In this document: positions 24,958-34,219 of the stretch, in pieces | How positions within the stretch are numbered: position 1 is the stretch's first letter | Layout: each line of letters begins with the position of its first letter | Origin: Arthrobacter sp. | Lineage (GTDB): Bacteria > Actinomycetota > Actinomycetes > Actinomycetales > Micrococcaceae | Assembly: GCA_030146405.1 (NCBI GenBank) | Contig: JASLBS010000163.1 | Coordinates: 1 to 49,770, forward strand | Reading direction: 5' to 3' | DNA length: 49,770 nt | The notes under the pieces: generated by a model | Databases searched by the model: none | Told to the model about the DNA's origin: nothing | Seen by the model: only the letters and a program-made list of their open reading frames with translations | Translations under genes and position numbers: made by a program

Positions 24958-26094
24958 CTAGCTCATTCGTCGCTGACTCGCGGATACGTAGCTCGAGGCG
25001 CCCTCGTGACCCGCGGTGACCTCCGTCCCATTGATCCCTTCGCCCGAGCGCCGGGCTCCCCTGTTCTGCGTGGCGTCGCGGATCTCACCGATCAACTGCT
25101 CGATCACGTCCTCGAGGAAGAGGACGCCCCGCGTCGTGCCGTCCGGGCCGAGCACCCGAGCCAGGTGCGAACCCGTACGCTGCATCACGGTGAGGGCGTC
25201 CTCGATCTCGTCCTTGAGGGACAGGTTCGCGAGCGTGCGCACCTTGTTCTCCGTGATCGGACGGCGGTACATGGCCTGCGGCATCGACATGATGTCCTTC
25301 AGGTGCATGTAGCCGGTGAGGTTCCCGCTCTCGTCCACCATGACGAACCGGGAGAATCCGGTCCGCCCCACGGCCCGCTCGAAGTCCTCGGGCGTGGCGT
25401 CGGTGCGCACCGTCACGAGTTCGTCGAGCGGCACCATGATGGTCTCCGCCGTCTGGCCCGAGAACTCGAGCGCGCCCGTGATGAGGCCGGACTCGTCGGC
25501 GACGAGTCCGCTCTTGGTGGACTCCTCGACGATCGACTGCACCTCCTCCAGCGTGTAGGTGGAGGACACCTCGTCCTTCGGTTCCACCTTCATCGCACGG
25601 AGGATGTGGTTCGCCGTCCAGTTGAGCGTGGAGATGACGGGGTTGACCACGCGAGCGATCATCACCAGCGGAGGAGCGAGAAGGAGGGCCGCCTTGTCCG
25701 CGACGGACACCGAGATGTTCTTCGGCACCATCTCCCCGAACGTGACGTGGAGGAAGGTCACCACCAGCAGCGCGATCGCGAAGGCGATACCACCCGCCAG
25801 CGCCTCCGGGACGCCGAGCGCCTCGATGGGTATCACCAGGAGATGGTGGATGGCCGGTTCAGCGACCTGCAGGATCAGGAGTGAGCAGACGGTGATGCCC
25901 AGCTGGGCGCACGCGAGCATCAAAGAGACGTGCTCCATGGCCCACAGTGTGGTCTTGGCCCGCTTGGAGCCGGCGTCCGCCAGGGGCTCGATCTGGCTGC
26001 GCCGTGCGGACATCACAGCGAACTCCGAGCCCACGAAGAACGCATTGCCCATCAGCAGTACGACGAGCCAGACAATTCCCGCCCAGTCGTTCAT
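24958..26094 (-). CDS. CNNM/CBS-domain membrane protein (second of pair)
   Basis: A 378-residue protein of the hemolysin-C/CorC-like family, related to CNNM magnesium transporters. Residues about 1-190 form the DUF21 transmembrane domain (four hydrophobic segments, including the conserved TFGEMVPKNISVS). Two CBS domains follow (about 215-335, with TGFSRFVMVDESGNLTGYMHLKDI in outline and GVLFLEDVIEQLIGEI). The usual C-terminal CorC/HlyC domain is missing, unlike its neighbour, so the protein is shorter. A role in Mg2+/Co2+ efflux or balance is inferred from the family. It overlaps the upstream gene by four bases. Confidence 0.82.
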   Translation of the reverse strand: MNDWAGIVWLVVLLMGNAFFVGSEFAVMSARRSQIEPLADAGSKRAKTTLWAMEHVSLMLACAQLGITVCSLLILQVAEPAIHHLLVIPIEALGVPEALAGGIAFAIALLVVTFLHVTFGEMVPKNISVSVADKAALLLAPPLVMIARVVNPVISTLNWTANHILRAMKVEPKDEVSSTYTLEEVQSIVEESTKSGLVADESGLITGALEFSGQTAETIMVPLDELVTVRTDATPEDFERAVGRTGFSRFVMVDESGNLTGYMHLKDIMSMPQAMYRRPITENKVRTLANLSLKDEIEDALTVMQRTGSHLARVLGPDGTTRGVLFLEDVIEQLIGEIRDATQNRGARRSGEGINGTEVTAGHEGASSYVSASQRRMS

Positions 26095-27524
26095 CGGTGG
26101 TCCTTCTTCGTCATGGTCGTGCCCGAGGAGGCAGCACCAGCTATCGGTCGGGGTTCTGCGTTCTGCGGGACGTGCTGGTGTTCGGCCACCACGGCCTCCG
26201 TGGGAGCGTCGTCCTGCGACTCGTCCGGGCTCGGCGCCGGACGGAAGTGGAGGCGGTCGATCCGGCGGTTGTCCATGCGCTCCACCGTGATGGTGCCCGC
26301 GGGAACCTCCACGCGGTCACCCGGCACCGCCACGCGACCGAGTTCGGCCATCATGAAACCGGCCACCGTCTCGTACCCCGCCTCATCGGGTACTACGAGG
26401 CCCGGGATCTGCACCGTGACCTCGTCGGGCCGCATGAGGCCCGGGAAGTACCAGTCCCCCTCGGCGCTCTGCAGCACACCGGGCTGCAGCTTGTCGTGCT
26501 CATCGGCCACTTCCCCGACGATCTCCTCCACGAGGTCCTCGAGCGTGGCCACACCTGCGGTTCCCCCGTACTCGTCGAGCACGACGGCGAGCTGCAGGTT
26601 GGCTTCACGGAGTTCGCTCAGCAGGCTGTCGAGGTGCACCGTCTCCGGTACCCGCAGCACATCGGTCATGATGGTGCCCGCGGGTAGCCCGGCGCGCTTG
26701 TGCCGAGGCACTGCCACCGCCTTCTTCACGTGCACGACGCCTCGGATGTCATCGGCGGAATCACCGATGAGCGGGAACCGCGAGTAACCGGTACGGCGGG
26801 CGATCTCGACGACGTCCGCCACCGTCTGGGTCGAGTCGATCACCTCCATCCTGATGCGCGGCGTCATGACGTCCGCCGCCGTCTGCTCCGAGAAGCTGAA
26901 GGTGCGGGCCAGGAAGTTGGCGGTGCCCTGGTCCAGGGTTCCCATCTCGGCGGAGCGGCGCACCAGGGAGGAGAGCTCCGAGGGTGTCCTCGCACCCGAG
27001 ATCTCCTCCTTGGCCTCGAGACCGAAGATGTTGAGGATGCGGTTCGAGAACCCGTTGAGCACCACGATCGCGGGCTTGAGGACGCCCGTGAACACGAGTT
27101 GCGGACGGGCGAGGGCCTTGCCGACCCGGAAGGGGAGGGCGATCGAGAGGTTCTTCGGGACGAGCTCGCCGATGAGCATCGAGAGCAGCGTCGCGAGAGC
27201 CATCGCGATGATGATCGACGTGGAGCCGATGAGCGCCTCGGACAGACCCAGCGCAGCCAGCGGCGTCTCGAGCAGGCTTCCGACGGACGGTTCCATGACG
27301 TAGCCCGTCAGGAGGGTGGTCAGCGTGATGCCGAGTTGGCAACTCGACAACTGCGTGGACAGCGACTTCAGGCACCTGAGGAGAGGCTCCGCCTTCGTGT
27401 CGCCCTCCTCGACGGCCCGTTGCACGTAGGTCTGGTCGAGCGCCACGAGGGCGAACTCCACGGCCACGAAGAATCCCGTGCCGAGGATGAGGAGGAGGCC
27501 TGCACCGAGATAGATCCACTCCAC
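26091..27524 (-). CDS. CNNM/CBS-domain membrane protein with CorC domain (first of pair)
   Basis: A 477-residue paralogue of the following gene. It has the DUF21 membrane domain (about 1-195, with IGELVPKNLSIALP), a CBS pair (about 215-345, with MTPRIRMEVID and GGTAGVATLEDLVEEIVGEV) and a C-terminal FAD-type CorC domain (about 355-445), then a disordered tail. The family is linked to magnesium and cobalt transport; no substrate can be assigned from sequence. The GTG start at 27524 lies just after a possible 65-codon leader ORF. Two such genes in tandem, one with and one without CorC, suggest a heteromeric complex. Confidence 0.85.
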   Translation of the reverse strand: MEWIYLGAGLLLILGTGFFVAVEFALVALDQTYVQRAVEEGDTKAEPLLRCLKSLSTQLSSCQLGITLTTLLTGYVMEPSVGSLLETPLAALGLSEALIGSTSIIIAMALATLLSMLIGELVPKNLSIALPFRVGKALARPQLVFTGVLKPAIVVLNGFSNRILNIFGLEAKEEISGARTPSELSSLVRRSAEMGTLDQGTANFLARTFSFSEQTAADVMTPRIRMEVIDSTQTVADVVEIARRTGYSRFPLIGDSADDIRGVVHVKKAVAVPRHKRAGLPAGTIMTDVLRVPETVHLDSLLSELREANLQLAVVLDEYGGTAGVATLEDLVEEIVGEVADEHDKLQPGVLQSAEGDWYFPGLMRPDEVTVQIPGLVVPDEAGYETVAGFMMAELGRVAVPGDRVEVPAGTITVERMDNRRIDRLHFRPAPSPDESQDDAPTEAVVAEHQHVPQNAEPRPIAGAASSGTTMTKKDHR

Positions 27525-27526
27525 CG

Positions 27527-27724
27527 CTACATCCCCTCCCCGGTCGTGCCGGAGGGGGAATGCAGCGGTCCGCGTCTGAGGGGGTCCGCGGCGTCGGACG
27601 TGGGGGTCGCTGCGGACTGGTCCGAACCGGCATCGGCCGGGCGTTCAGAACCGTGGTCAGGCAGCGAATGGGCAAGAGGAGAGGGTATGCCGGCGTCGAG
27701 CCGGCCCCTAGAAGGACTGTCCAT
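27527..27724 (-). CDS. Possible 65-residue leader ORF upstream of the CNNM pair
   Basis: In the 325-base gap between guaB1 and the CNNM genes an ORF of 65 codons starts at ATG 27724 and ends two bases before the GTG of the CNNM gene. The peptide is low-complexity (Ser, Pro, Asp, Gly) with no recognised domain. A TACACT -10 hexamer (complement of 27734-27739) would start transcription three bases before the ATG. It could be a real small protein, a translational-coupling leader, or chance in GC-rich DNA. The gap also holds a GCCGGC/GCCGGC hairpin (27689-27705). Confidence 0.3.
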   Translation of the reverse strand: MDSPSRGRLDAGIPSPLAHSLPDHGSERPADAGSDQSAATPTSDAADPLRRGPLHSPSGTTGEGM

Positions 27725-27849
27725 AAGAAGGCCAGTGTAACGGCTCCGAACCCCTACGCCACCGGTGTTTTCGCCCGTGGCCGAACGCCTGCCCCGTAGT
27801 GGTAGAAGCACACCCGAAGGTCCCGATCACCGGCAGGCGGATCCCGCCG

Positions 27850-29301
27850 CTACCAGCTCTGCTGGAGCGGCCGCCCCTCCTCGTACCCGGCGGCCGACTG
27901 AAGGCCGACGAGCGCCCGCTCACGGAACTCCGCGAGGGAGGCCGCCCCCGCGTAGGTCATGGAACTGCGGACCCCGGCGGTGATCATGTCGAGGAGATCC
28001 TCCACGCCGGGCCGGGCCGGATCCAGGTACATCTTCGACGTGGAGATGCCCTCCTCGAACAGGCCCTTCCGCGCACGCGCGAAGACGTCGTCACGCTGCG
28101 TCCGGTTCTGCACGGCGCGGGCGGACGCCATGCCGAAGCTCTCCTTATAGCGGCGCCCGTCACTGTCGGTCTGCAGGTCCCCCGGACTCTCGTAGGTACC
28201 GGCGAACCAGGAACCGATCATCACCTGGCTGGCACCTGCCGCGAGCGCGAGCGCGACGTCGCGCGGGTAGCGCACACCGCCGTCGGCCCACACGTGGGCC
28301 CCGAGCTCCGCAGCCGCCTCGGCACACTCGTGGACCGCGGAGAACTGCGGCCGGCCGACGGCCGTCATCATGCGGGTGGTGCACATGGCGCCGGGGCCGA
28401 CACCCACCTTGATGATGCTCGCCCCGGCGCTCACGAGATCCCGCACCCCGTCCGCGCTGACCACGTTGCCGGCCACGATGGGGATCTGCGGGTCCAGCCC
28501 GCGGACGACGGCGAGCGCATCCAGCATCTTGCGCTGGTGACCGTGCGCGGTGTCCACCACGAGGACGTCCACGCCGGCTTCGAGCAGCGCCGCGGCCTTC
28601 GCCTCGACGTCGCCGTTGATACCGACCGCCGCGGCCACGCGGAGCCGCCCGTCACCGTCGAGCGCGGGGCGGTAGATGGTGGAACGCAACGCGCCCTCCC
28701 GGGTGATCACGCCCTGCAGGACGCCGTCGCGCACCACGGGGGCCAGTGAGCTGCGCGCTCCGTCCAGGTCCTCGAAGGCCCGCTGCAGCGCTGCAGCGGG
28801 ATCGTCGGCGAACAGGGCGGCCTCGAGCGGTGCGGGCGCGGGGCGCATCACGGATTCGAGCGAGGCGAAGCGGTCCACCCGTTCGCAGTCGGCCGCATTG
28901 ACCACCCCGACGCAGCGGTCGGCGTCGTCCACGATCAGCACCGCGCCGTGAGCACGCTTGTACATGAGATGCAGGGCGTCGATCACGGTGTGGCTCGGCT
29001 GCAGCTTGAGGGGCGTCTCGAAGATCGGGTGACGGTCCTTGACCCAGGACGTCACCTCCGCGATCACCTCCACCGGCACATCCTGGGGCAGAACGCCGAT
29101 GCCACCGCGCCGCGCCATGGTCTCGACCATGCGCCGTCCGGTCACCGCCGTCATGTTCGCGACCACCAGCGGGATGGTGGTTCCCGTGCCGTCGTCGGAG
29201 GAGAGATCCACGTCGAAGCGGGAGATGACCTCCGACGCCGACGGGACGAGGAACACGTCCGAGTAGGTCAGATCGGTGGTGGGCTGGTTGATGAAACGCA
29301 T
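27850..29301 (-). CDS. guaB1: GuaB1-type IMP dehydrogenase-related protein (probable GMP reductase)
   Basis: A 483-residue (beta/alpha)8 barrel with an inserted CBS pair (about residues 95-205). The catalytic cysteine is in GVGPGAMCTTR (Cys 307), with flap and nucleotide residues around SARAVQNRTQRDD. Actinobacteria carry this GuaB1 paralogue beside true IMP dehydrogenase; mycobacterial GuaB1 has been shown to be a CBS-containing GMP reductase converting GMP to IMP, so that role is likely here. The ATG at 29301 has AGGGAGAGA just upstream and a TAGACT -10 (complement of 29330-29335); longer frames upstream overlap kgd regulatory DNA. A GGCGG/CCGCC hairpin lies just past the stop. Confidence 0.88.
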   Translation of the reverse strand: MRFINQPTTDLTYSDVFLVPSASEVISRFDVDLSSDDGTGTTIPLVVANMTAVTGRRMVETMARRGGIGVLPQDVPVEVIAEVTSWVKDRHPIFETPLKLQPSHTVIDALHLMYKRAHGAVLIVDDADRCVGVVNAADCERVDRFASLESVMRPAPAPLEAALFADDPAAALQRAFEDLDGARSSLAPVVRDGVLQGVITREGALRSTIYRPALDGDGRLRVAAAVGINGDVEAKAAALLEAGVDVLVVDTAHGHQRKMLDALAVVRGLDPQIPIVAGNVVSADGVRDLVSAGASIIKVGVGPGAMCTTRMMTAVGRPQFSAVHECAEAAAELGAHVWADGGVRYPRDVALALAAGASQVMIGSWFAGTYESPGDLQTDSDGRRYKESFGMASARAVQNRTQRDDVFARARKGLFEEGISTSKMYLDPARPGVEDLLDMITAGVRSSMTYAGAASLAEFRERALVGLQSAAGYEEGRPLQQSW

Positions 29302-29423
29302 TTCTCTCCCTGGTTCGAGTGCCGCAAAGAGTCTAGTGCGTCCGCGCCCGCAGGCTCTTCCGCCCCTTCCGGGTACGCCACTCCGAGCAGCGGGCTGATT
29401 GGATTGTTCGTAACCCGAGTCAC

Positions 29424-29429
29424 TACACT
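29424..29429 (+). promoter_or_regulatory. Probable kgd promoter -10
   Basis: TACACT is preceded at 19 bases by TTGGAT (29399-29404) as a -35 candidate. It predicts a 75-base leader ending at the kgd GTG, which has a GGAAGAGG ribosome site. Confidence 0.45.
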
Positions 29430-29510
29430 TGGACAGGGTCCAGACACGGCGAAGGCCGGACGTGCCGACCGCTCCGCGCTCAGGGCAACTTACGGAAGAG
29501 GCGTATACAA

Positions 29511-32500
29511 GTGCCAGAACAGACCAGTCACCGTTTACCTGAAGAATTCGGCGGGAACGAGTGGCTTGTTGACGAACTCTACGAGCAGTTCCGGAGGGAC
29601 CGCCACTCGGTGGACAAGAAGTGGTGGGAGCTCTTCGATTCCTTCGACTCGGAGGACAACGGGGGGAACGGCGGAGGACAGCCGGCTGGTGCTCCCTCGC
29701 AGGCCCCGTCCGCTCCGGAGTCCGAACCTCCCGCAGCGGCAGCCACGACGACGGCGCATCCCCCCACCAAGGAGCTCCCCGTCGTGAAGGCCGAGGCGCC
29801 CGCACCCAAGGCCTCGGGCGAATCCCCCGCGGCGACCCAGCAGAGCGGCAAGCCACCCGTGCCGAACGAACCGGCGAAGAAGCCGGAGACGTCGCGCGAG
29901 GAGAAGCCCGCGGGCAAGCCCATCCCGGCCCAGCTCCCCGCCTCCGACCGCAACGCGGAAATGGAGGAGAACAAGGTCAGCGTGCTCCGCGGACCGGCCA
30001 AGGCCATCGCCACCAACATGGAAGCCAGCCTGAGCGTCCCCACCGCCACCAGCGTGCGGGCGATCCCCGCGAAACTGCTGATCGACAACCGTGTGGTGAT
30101 CAACAGCAACCTGGCGAGGTCACGCGGCGGCAAAGTGTCCTTCACCCACCTCATCGGCTACGCCATCATCCGCGCACTGGCCCAGTTCCCGTCCCAGAAC
30201 GTGTACTACGACGTCGTGGACGGCAAGCCCTCGGCGATCCAGCCGGCGCACGTGAACTTCGGGCTCGCGATCGACATGCCGAAGCCGGACGGCACGCGTT
30301 CCCTCGTGGTGCCGAACATCAAGAAGGCCGAGAACATGAACTTCGCGGAGTTCTGGCAGGCCTACGAGACCCTCGTGAAGAAGGCGCGCGCCGGCAAGCT
30401 CGGGGCCGACGACTACGCAGGCACCACCGTGTCGCTCACCAACCCCGGCGGTATCGGCACCGTCCACTCCGTACCCCGCCTCTCCAAGGGGCAGGCCTGC
30501 ATCATCGGGGCCGGTGCCCTCGAGTACCCCGCCGAGTTCCAGGGCTCCAGCGAACGGACCCTCGCGAAGAACGCCATCAGCAAGACCATCACGCTGACCT
30601 CGACCTACGATCACCGCGTGATCCAGGGTGCGGGCAGCGGGGAGTTCCTGCGCATCATCCACCAGCTGCTGCTCGGTGAGCAGGGCTTCTACGACGAGAT
30701 CTTCGAGTCGCTGCGCATTCCCTACGAGCCCGTGCGCTGGAGCGCCGACATCCAGGTCGACCCGGTGGACCAGATCAACAAGGTCGCCCGGATCCAGCAG
30801 CTCATCCACGCCTACCGCGTGCGGGGCCACCTCATGGCGGACACCAACCCGCTCGAGTACGTCCAGCGCAAGCACGCCGACCTCGACATCCGCACGCACG
30901 GGTTGACGCTGTGGGACCTGGATCGCGAGTGGCCCACGGGCGGCTTCGGCGGTCAGCCCATGCTCAAGTTCCGGGACATGCTCGGAGTGCTGCGCGACGC
31001 CTACTGCCGGACCACGGGCATCGAGTACATGCACCTGCAGGATCCCGCCGAGCGGCAGTGGTTCCAGGACGAGCTGGAGCACCCCTACCGCAAGCCGGGC
31101 CGCGAGGAGCAGCTGCGCATCCTGCACAAGCTGAACTCCGCCGAGGCCTTCGAGACGTTCCTCCAGACCAAGTTCGTGGGGCAGAAGCGCTTCTCCCTCG
31201 AGGGCGGCGAGTCCCTGATCCCACTGCTGGACGCCGTGATCTCGGGGGCAGCCGATGACGGCCTGGACGAGGTCGCCATCGGCATGGCGCACCGTGGCAG
31301 GCTGAACGTCCTCACCAACATCGCCGGGAAGACCTACGCCCAGGTGTTCCGGGAGTTCGAGGGCACCCAGGATCCCCGCTCGGTGCAGGGCTCGGGTGAC
31401 GTCAAGTACCACCTGGGCACCGAAGGTACCTTCACCTCGGACGCCGGCAACGAGACGAAGGTCTACCTCGCGGCGAACCCCTCCCACCTGGAGGCGGTGG
31501 ATCCCGTGCTCGAGGGGATCGTCCGTGCCAAGCAGGACCTGCTCGACCAGGGTGACACCTTCCCGGTCCTGCCGATCCTGATCCACGGTGACGCGGCGTT
31601 CGCCGGTCAGGGCGTGGTGGCGGAGACGCTCAACCTGTCCCAGCTGCGCGGCTACCGCACCGGTGGCACCATCCACGTGATCGTGAACAACCAGGTCGGC
31701 TTCACCACGAGCCCGACGTCGTCGCGTTCGTCCGTGTACTCCACCGACGTGGCCAAGATGGTGCAGGCACCGATCTTCCACGTGAACGGCGACGACCCCG
31801 AGGCGGTGGTGCGGGTGGCGCAACTGGCCTACCAGTTCCGCCAGCGGTTCAACAAGGACGTCGTGATCGACATGGTCTGCTACCGCCGGCGCGGGCACAA
31901 CGAGGGCGACGACCCCTCGATGACCCAGCCGATGATGTACAACCTGATCGAGGCGAAGCGTTCCGTCCGCAAGCTCTACACCGAAGCGCTGATCGGTCGC
32001 GGGGACATCACGCAGGAGGAAGCCGAGCAGGCCCTGCGCGACTACCAGGAGCGCCTCGAACGCGTCTTCGCCGAGACGCACGCGGCACAGACCTCGCCGA
32101 TCCCGGTCATCTCCAAGGACCCGCAGGCCGTCTCCGGTCTCGAGCGGCCCCTCGCCCAGCAGTCGGACAGCGGAGAGGGTGGGGCTTCCCGGACCGCGAT
32201 CAGCGCCGAGACGCTGGCGCACATCGGGTCGGCGCACACCGCCATCCCCGAGGACTTCACGGTGCACCCGAAGCTGAAGGCGCTGCTCGAGAAGCGCGAG
32301 CAGATGTCCCGCGAGGGTGGTATCGACTGGGGCTTCGGAGAGATCGCGGCGTTCGGTTCACTCCTCATGGAGGGTGTTCCGGTGCGCCTGGCCGGACAGG
32401 ACTCGCGACGCGGCACCTTCGTGCAGCGCCACGCAGTCTTCCACGACCGCGCGACCGGCCACGAGTGGCTCCCCCTGGACGGCCTCGGTGAGGACCAGGC

Positions 32501-33344
32501 GAAGTTCTGGATCTACGATTCGCTGCTGAGCGAGTACGCGGCCATGGGCTTCGAGTACGGCTACTCCGTGGAGCGGCCCGACGCGCTGGTCATCTGGGAG
32601 GCGCAGTTCGGCGACTTCGTCAACGGTGCGCAGACCATCATCGACGAGTTCATCAGCTCCGCGGAGCAGAAGTGGGGCCAGCGGTCCTCGCTGGTGCTCA
32701 TGCTGCCCCACGGCTACGAGGGACAGGGACCGGACCACTCGTCCGCGCGGATCGAGCGCTTCCTGCAGATGTGCGCCGAGGAGAACATGGTGGTGGCGAA
32801 CCCGAGTACCGCGGCGTCGCACTTCCACCTCCTGCGCCAGCACGCCTACAAGCGTCCACGCAAGCCACTGGTGATCTTCACGCCCAAGCAGTTGCTGCGC
32901 CTCAAGGCTGCAGCCAGCTCGGTCGAGGACTTCACGAAGAGTGGCTTCCAGCCGGTCATCCCGGACACCCTGGAAACAACCGGGAACGACGTGGAGCGCG
33001 TCGTCCTCGTGTCCGGGCGCCTGTACTACGACCTCCTCTCGTCGCGTCAGAAGCTCGACGACGCGAAGACCGCCATCGTGCGCGTCGAGCAGCTCTACCC
33101 CCTACCGGTGGACGAGATCAACGCCGCACTGGCCACCTACCCCGGCGCGGAGATCGTCTGGGCCCAGGACGAACCTGCGAACCAGGGGCCGTGGCCCTTC
33201 ATCGGGCTCAACCTCCCCCAGGAGCTCGATCGGCCGATCCGCCTGGCCTCGCGTCCGGCGTCGGCCTCCACGGCCACCGGGTCCGCCAAGAACCACGCGG
33301 TGGAGCAGGAACTCCTGATCAAGAAGGCCTTCGGTCGGGTGTAG
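29511..33344 (+). CDS. kgd: Multifunctional 2-oxoglutarate decarboxylase/dehydrogenase (Kgd, E1/E2-like)
   Basis: This 1277-residue enzyme acts in the citric acid cycle: thiamine-diphosphate decarboxylation of 2-oxoglutarate, plus a succinyltransferase-like domain. Order: a short E1 N-terminal helix (EEFGGNEWLVDELYEQF), a Pro/Ala/Glu-rich linker (about 45-140), an E2-type catalytic domain with no lipoyl domain (DHRVIQGA near 365), then a full E1 domain (about 400-1277) with HRGRLNVL near 592 and ThDP-site GDAAFAGQG near 692 followed by NNQVGF. This is the actinobacterial architecture, where GarA/OdhI-type FHA proteins regulate the enzyme. The GTG start has a GGAAGAGG site. A strong terminator follows. 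Confidence 0.95.
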   Translation: MPEQTSHRLPEEFGGNEWLVDELYEQFRRDRHSVDKKWWELFDSFDSEDNGGNGGGQPAGAPSQAPSAPESEPPAAAATTTAHPPTKELPVVKAEAPAPKASGESPAATQQSGKPPVPNEPAKKPETSREEKPAGKPIPAQLPASDRNAEMEENKVSVLRGPAKAIATNMEASLSVPTATSVRAIPAKLLIDNRVVINSNLARSRGGKVSFTHLIGYAIIRALAQFPSQNVYYDVVDGKPSAIQPAHVNFGLAIDMPKPDGTRSLVVPNIKKAENMNFAEFWQAYETLVKKARAGKLGADDYAGTTVSLTNPGGIGTVHSVPRLSKGQACIIGAGALEYPAEFQGSSERTLAKNAISKTITLTSTYDHRVIQGAGSGEFLRIIHQLLLGEQGFYDEIFESLRIPYEPVRWSADIQVDPVDQINKVARIQQLIHAYRVRGHLMADTNPLEYVQRKHADLDIRTHGLTLWDLDREWPTGGFGGQPMLKFRDMLGVLRDAYCRTTGIEYMHLQDPAERQWFQDELEHPYRKPGREEQLRILHKLNSAEAFETFLQTKFVGQKRFSLEGGESLIPLLDAVISGAADDGLDEVAIGMAHRGRLNVLTNIAGKTYAQVFREFEGTQDPRSVQGSGDVKYHLGTEGTFTSDAGNETKVYLAANPSHLEAVDPVLEGIVRAKQDLLDQGDTFPVLPILIHGDAAFAGQGVVAETLNLSQLRGYRTGGTIHVIVNNQVGFTTSPTSSRSSVYSTDVAKMVQAPIFHVNGDDPEAVVRVAQLAYQFRQRFNKDVVIDMVCYRRRGHNEGDDPSMTQPMMYNLIEAKRSVRKLYTEALIGRGDITQEEAEQALRDYQERLERVFAETHAAQTSPIPVISKDPQAVSGLERPLAQQSDSGEGGASRTAISAETLAHIGSAHTAIPEDFTVHPKLKALLEKREQMSREGGIDWGFGEIAAFGSLLMEGVPVRLAGQDSRRGTFVQRHAVFHDRATGHEWLPLDGLGEDQAKFWIYDSLLSEYAAMGFEYGYSVERPDALVIWEAQFGDFVNGAQTIIDEFISSAEQKWGQRSSLVLMLPHGYEGQGPDHSSARIERFLQMCAEENMVVANPSTAASHFHLLRQHAYKRPRKPLVIFTPKQLLRLKAAASSVEDFTKSGFQPVIPDTLETTGNDVERVVLVSGRLYYDLLSSRQKLDDAKTAIVRVEQLYPLPVDEINAALATYPGAEIVWAQDEPANQGPWPFIGLNLPQELDRPIRLASRPASASTATGSAKNHAVEQELLIKKAFGRV

Positions 33345-33361
33345 CGGGTCATCAGTATGAT

Positions 33362-33397
33362 GTTGGGTGGGGCCGAGGCCCCACCCAACGTCTTTAA
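33362..33397 (+). terminator. Strong intrinsic terminator after kgd
   Basis: A perfect 12-bp stem (33362-33373 with 33378-33389) and tetraloop CGAG are followed by GTCTTTAA. It lies 17 bases past the kgd stop, so kgd is probably monocistronic. Confidence 0.85.
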
Positions 33398-33469
33398 CGC
33401 CTTCGGGCGTATCTCGTGCCCGGGCGCGACGTCTGAGCACCATCCATCAACCAGCACACCGAGGGACCA

Positions 33470-34069
33470 GTGGAACAACGCAGAATCCGGCTAGCAGCAG
33501 TGGGCGACGAACTCCTTGCGGGGCTCGGTGATCCTCGGGCGCTCGGCTGGCTGGGACGCGTCATGGCCCGCACCCGCCCCGACAATGCCTCGGTGCAGGC
33601 GTTCTCCCTCGCAGCACCGGACGAGGGTACCGAAGCACTGGCGAACCGTTGGTTGCAGGAGGCGGGCCGCCGGTTCGCGGACGGCTTCGAGAACCGCCTG
33701 GTGATCGGGCTCTCGGACCGGGACCTCGACCTGGAACTCTCCACGGCCCGGAGTCGCCTCAACCTGGCGAACATCCTCGACGGTGCTGCTCACATGAGCG
33801 TCAAGGTACTCGTGGTGGGCCCACCGCCCGGATTGGATGCTGAGCGCAACCGGCGTCTCGCCGATCTCTCCGCAGCTTTCGGGGACGTGACCACGCGCCG
33901 CAAGCACGTCTTCGTGGACACCTTCACGCCTCTCCTCGCCCACGAGCAGTGGCGTCATGACCTCGCTGCCAACGGTGGAACCCCCGGGCAGGCCGGGTAC
34001 GGCCTGATGGCCTGGCTGGTCCTGCATCGAGGATGGTTCCAGTGGCTCGACATGCCGGCGCCAGAGTAA
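33470..34069 (+). CDS. SGNH/GDSL-fold protein with degenerate active site
   Basis: A 199-residue protein with the overall pattern of an SGNH hydrolase: block I near the N-terminus, the helix segment SRLNLANIL, the strand VKVLVVGPPP and a C-terminal GGTPGQAGYGLMAW. The key residues are altered. Block I reads VGDELL, with Glu 14 where the nucleophilic Ser of GDS should be, and the last block reads NGGTPG where catalytic Asp/His (DxxHP) would stand. It is therefore probably not an esterase of the normal type; a binding or regulatory role, or a different chemistry, is possible. A GAGGG site precedes the GTG start. It sits alone between two terminators. Confidence 0.72.
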   Translation: MEQRRIRLAAVGDELLAGLGDPRALGWLGRVMARTRPDNASVQAFSLAAPDEGTEALANRWLQEAGRRFADGFENRLVIGLSDRDLDLELSTARSRLNLANILDGAAHMSVKVLVVGPPPGLDAERNRRLADLSAAFGDVTTRRKHVFVDTFTPLLAHEQWRHDLAANGGTPGQAGYGLMAWLVLHRGWFQWLDMPAPE

Positions 34070-34082
34070 CCGATCGGAGATC

Positions 34083-34121
34083 AGGAAGACCCCGCAGACA
34101 CGCCGTCCGCTGGGTCTTCTT
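34083..34121 (+). terminator. Intrinsic terminator after the SGNH-like gene
   Basis: GAAGACCC (34085-34092) pairs with GGGTCTTC (34112-34119), extended by two weaker pairs, and is followed by a T/C-rich tail. It lies 14 bases past the stop. Confidence 0.65.
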
Positions 34122-34174
34122 CTCGGCCCTGAGTCCTTTCATTTCCACCACGTAACAGTTGGGTTATCACTGGT

Positions 34175-34185
34175 TCACTGAGTGA
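34175..34185. promoter_or_regulatory. Palindrome at -35 region of the peptide-transporter promoter
   Basis: TCACTGAGTGA is a perfect palindrome just upstream of or overlapping the candidate -35 (TGACCG, 34183-34188) of the promoter whose -10 is TATGCT at 34207-34212. It is a plausible operator. Confidence 0.4.
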
Positions 34186-34206
34186 CCGAAGGCAACAATC
34201 GTTCGC

Positions 34207-34212
34207 TATGCT
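34207..34212 (+). promoter_or_regulatory. -10 of the oligopeptide transporter promoter
   Basis: TATGCT with a TGACCG candidate -35 at 18 bases predicts transcription from about 34219, a leader of about 80 bases before the substrate-binding protein. Confidence 0.5.
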
Positions 34213-34219
34213 GTCGGAA

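Noticed and set aside
30120..32267. 715-codon minus-strand ORF opposite kgd
   Set aside because: Its composition (Val, Gly, Asp, His rich without domains) is that of an antisense shadow of the conserved kgd gene.
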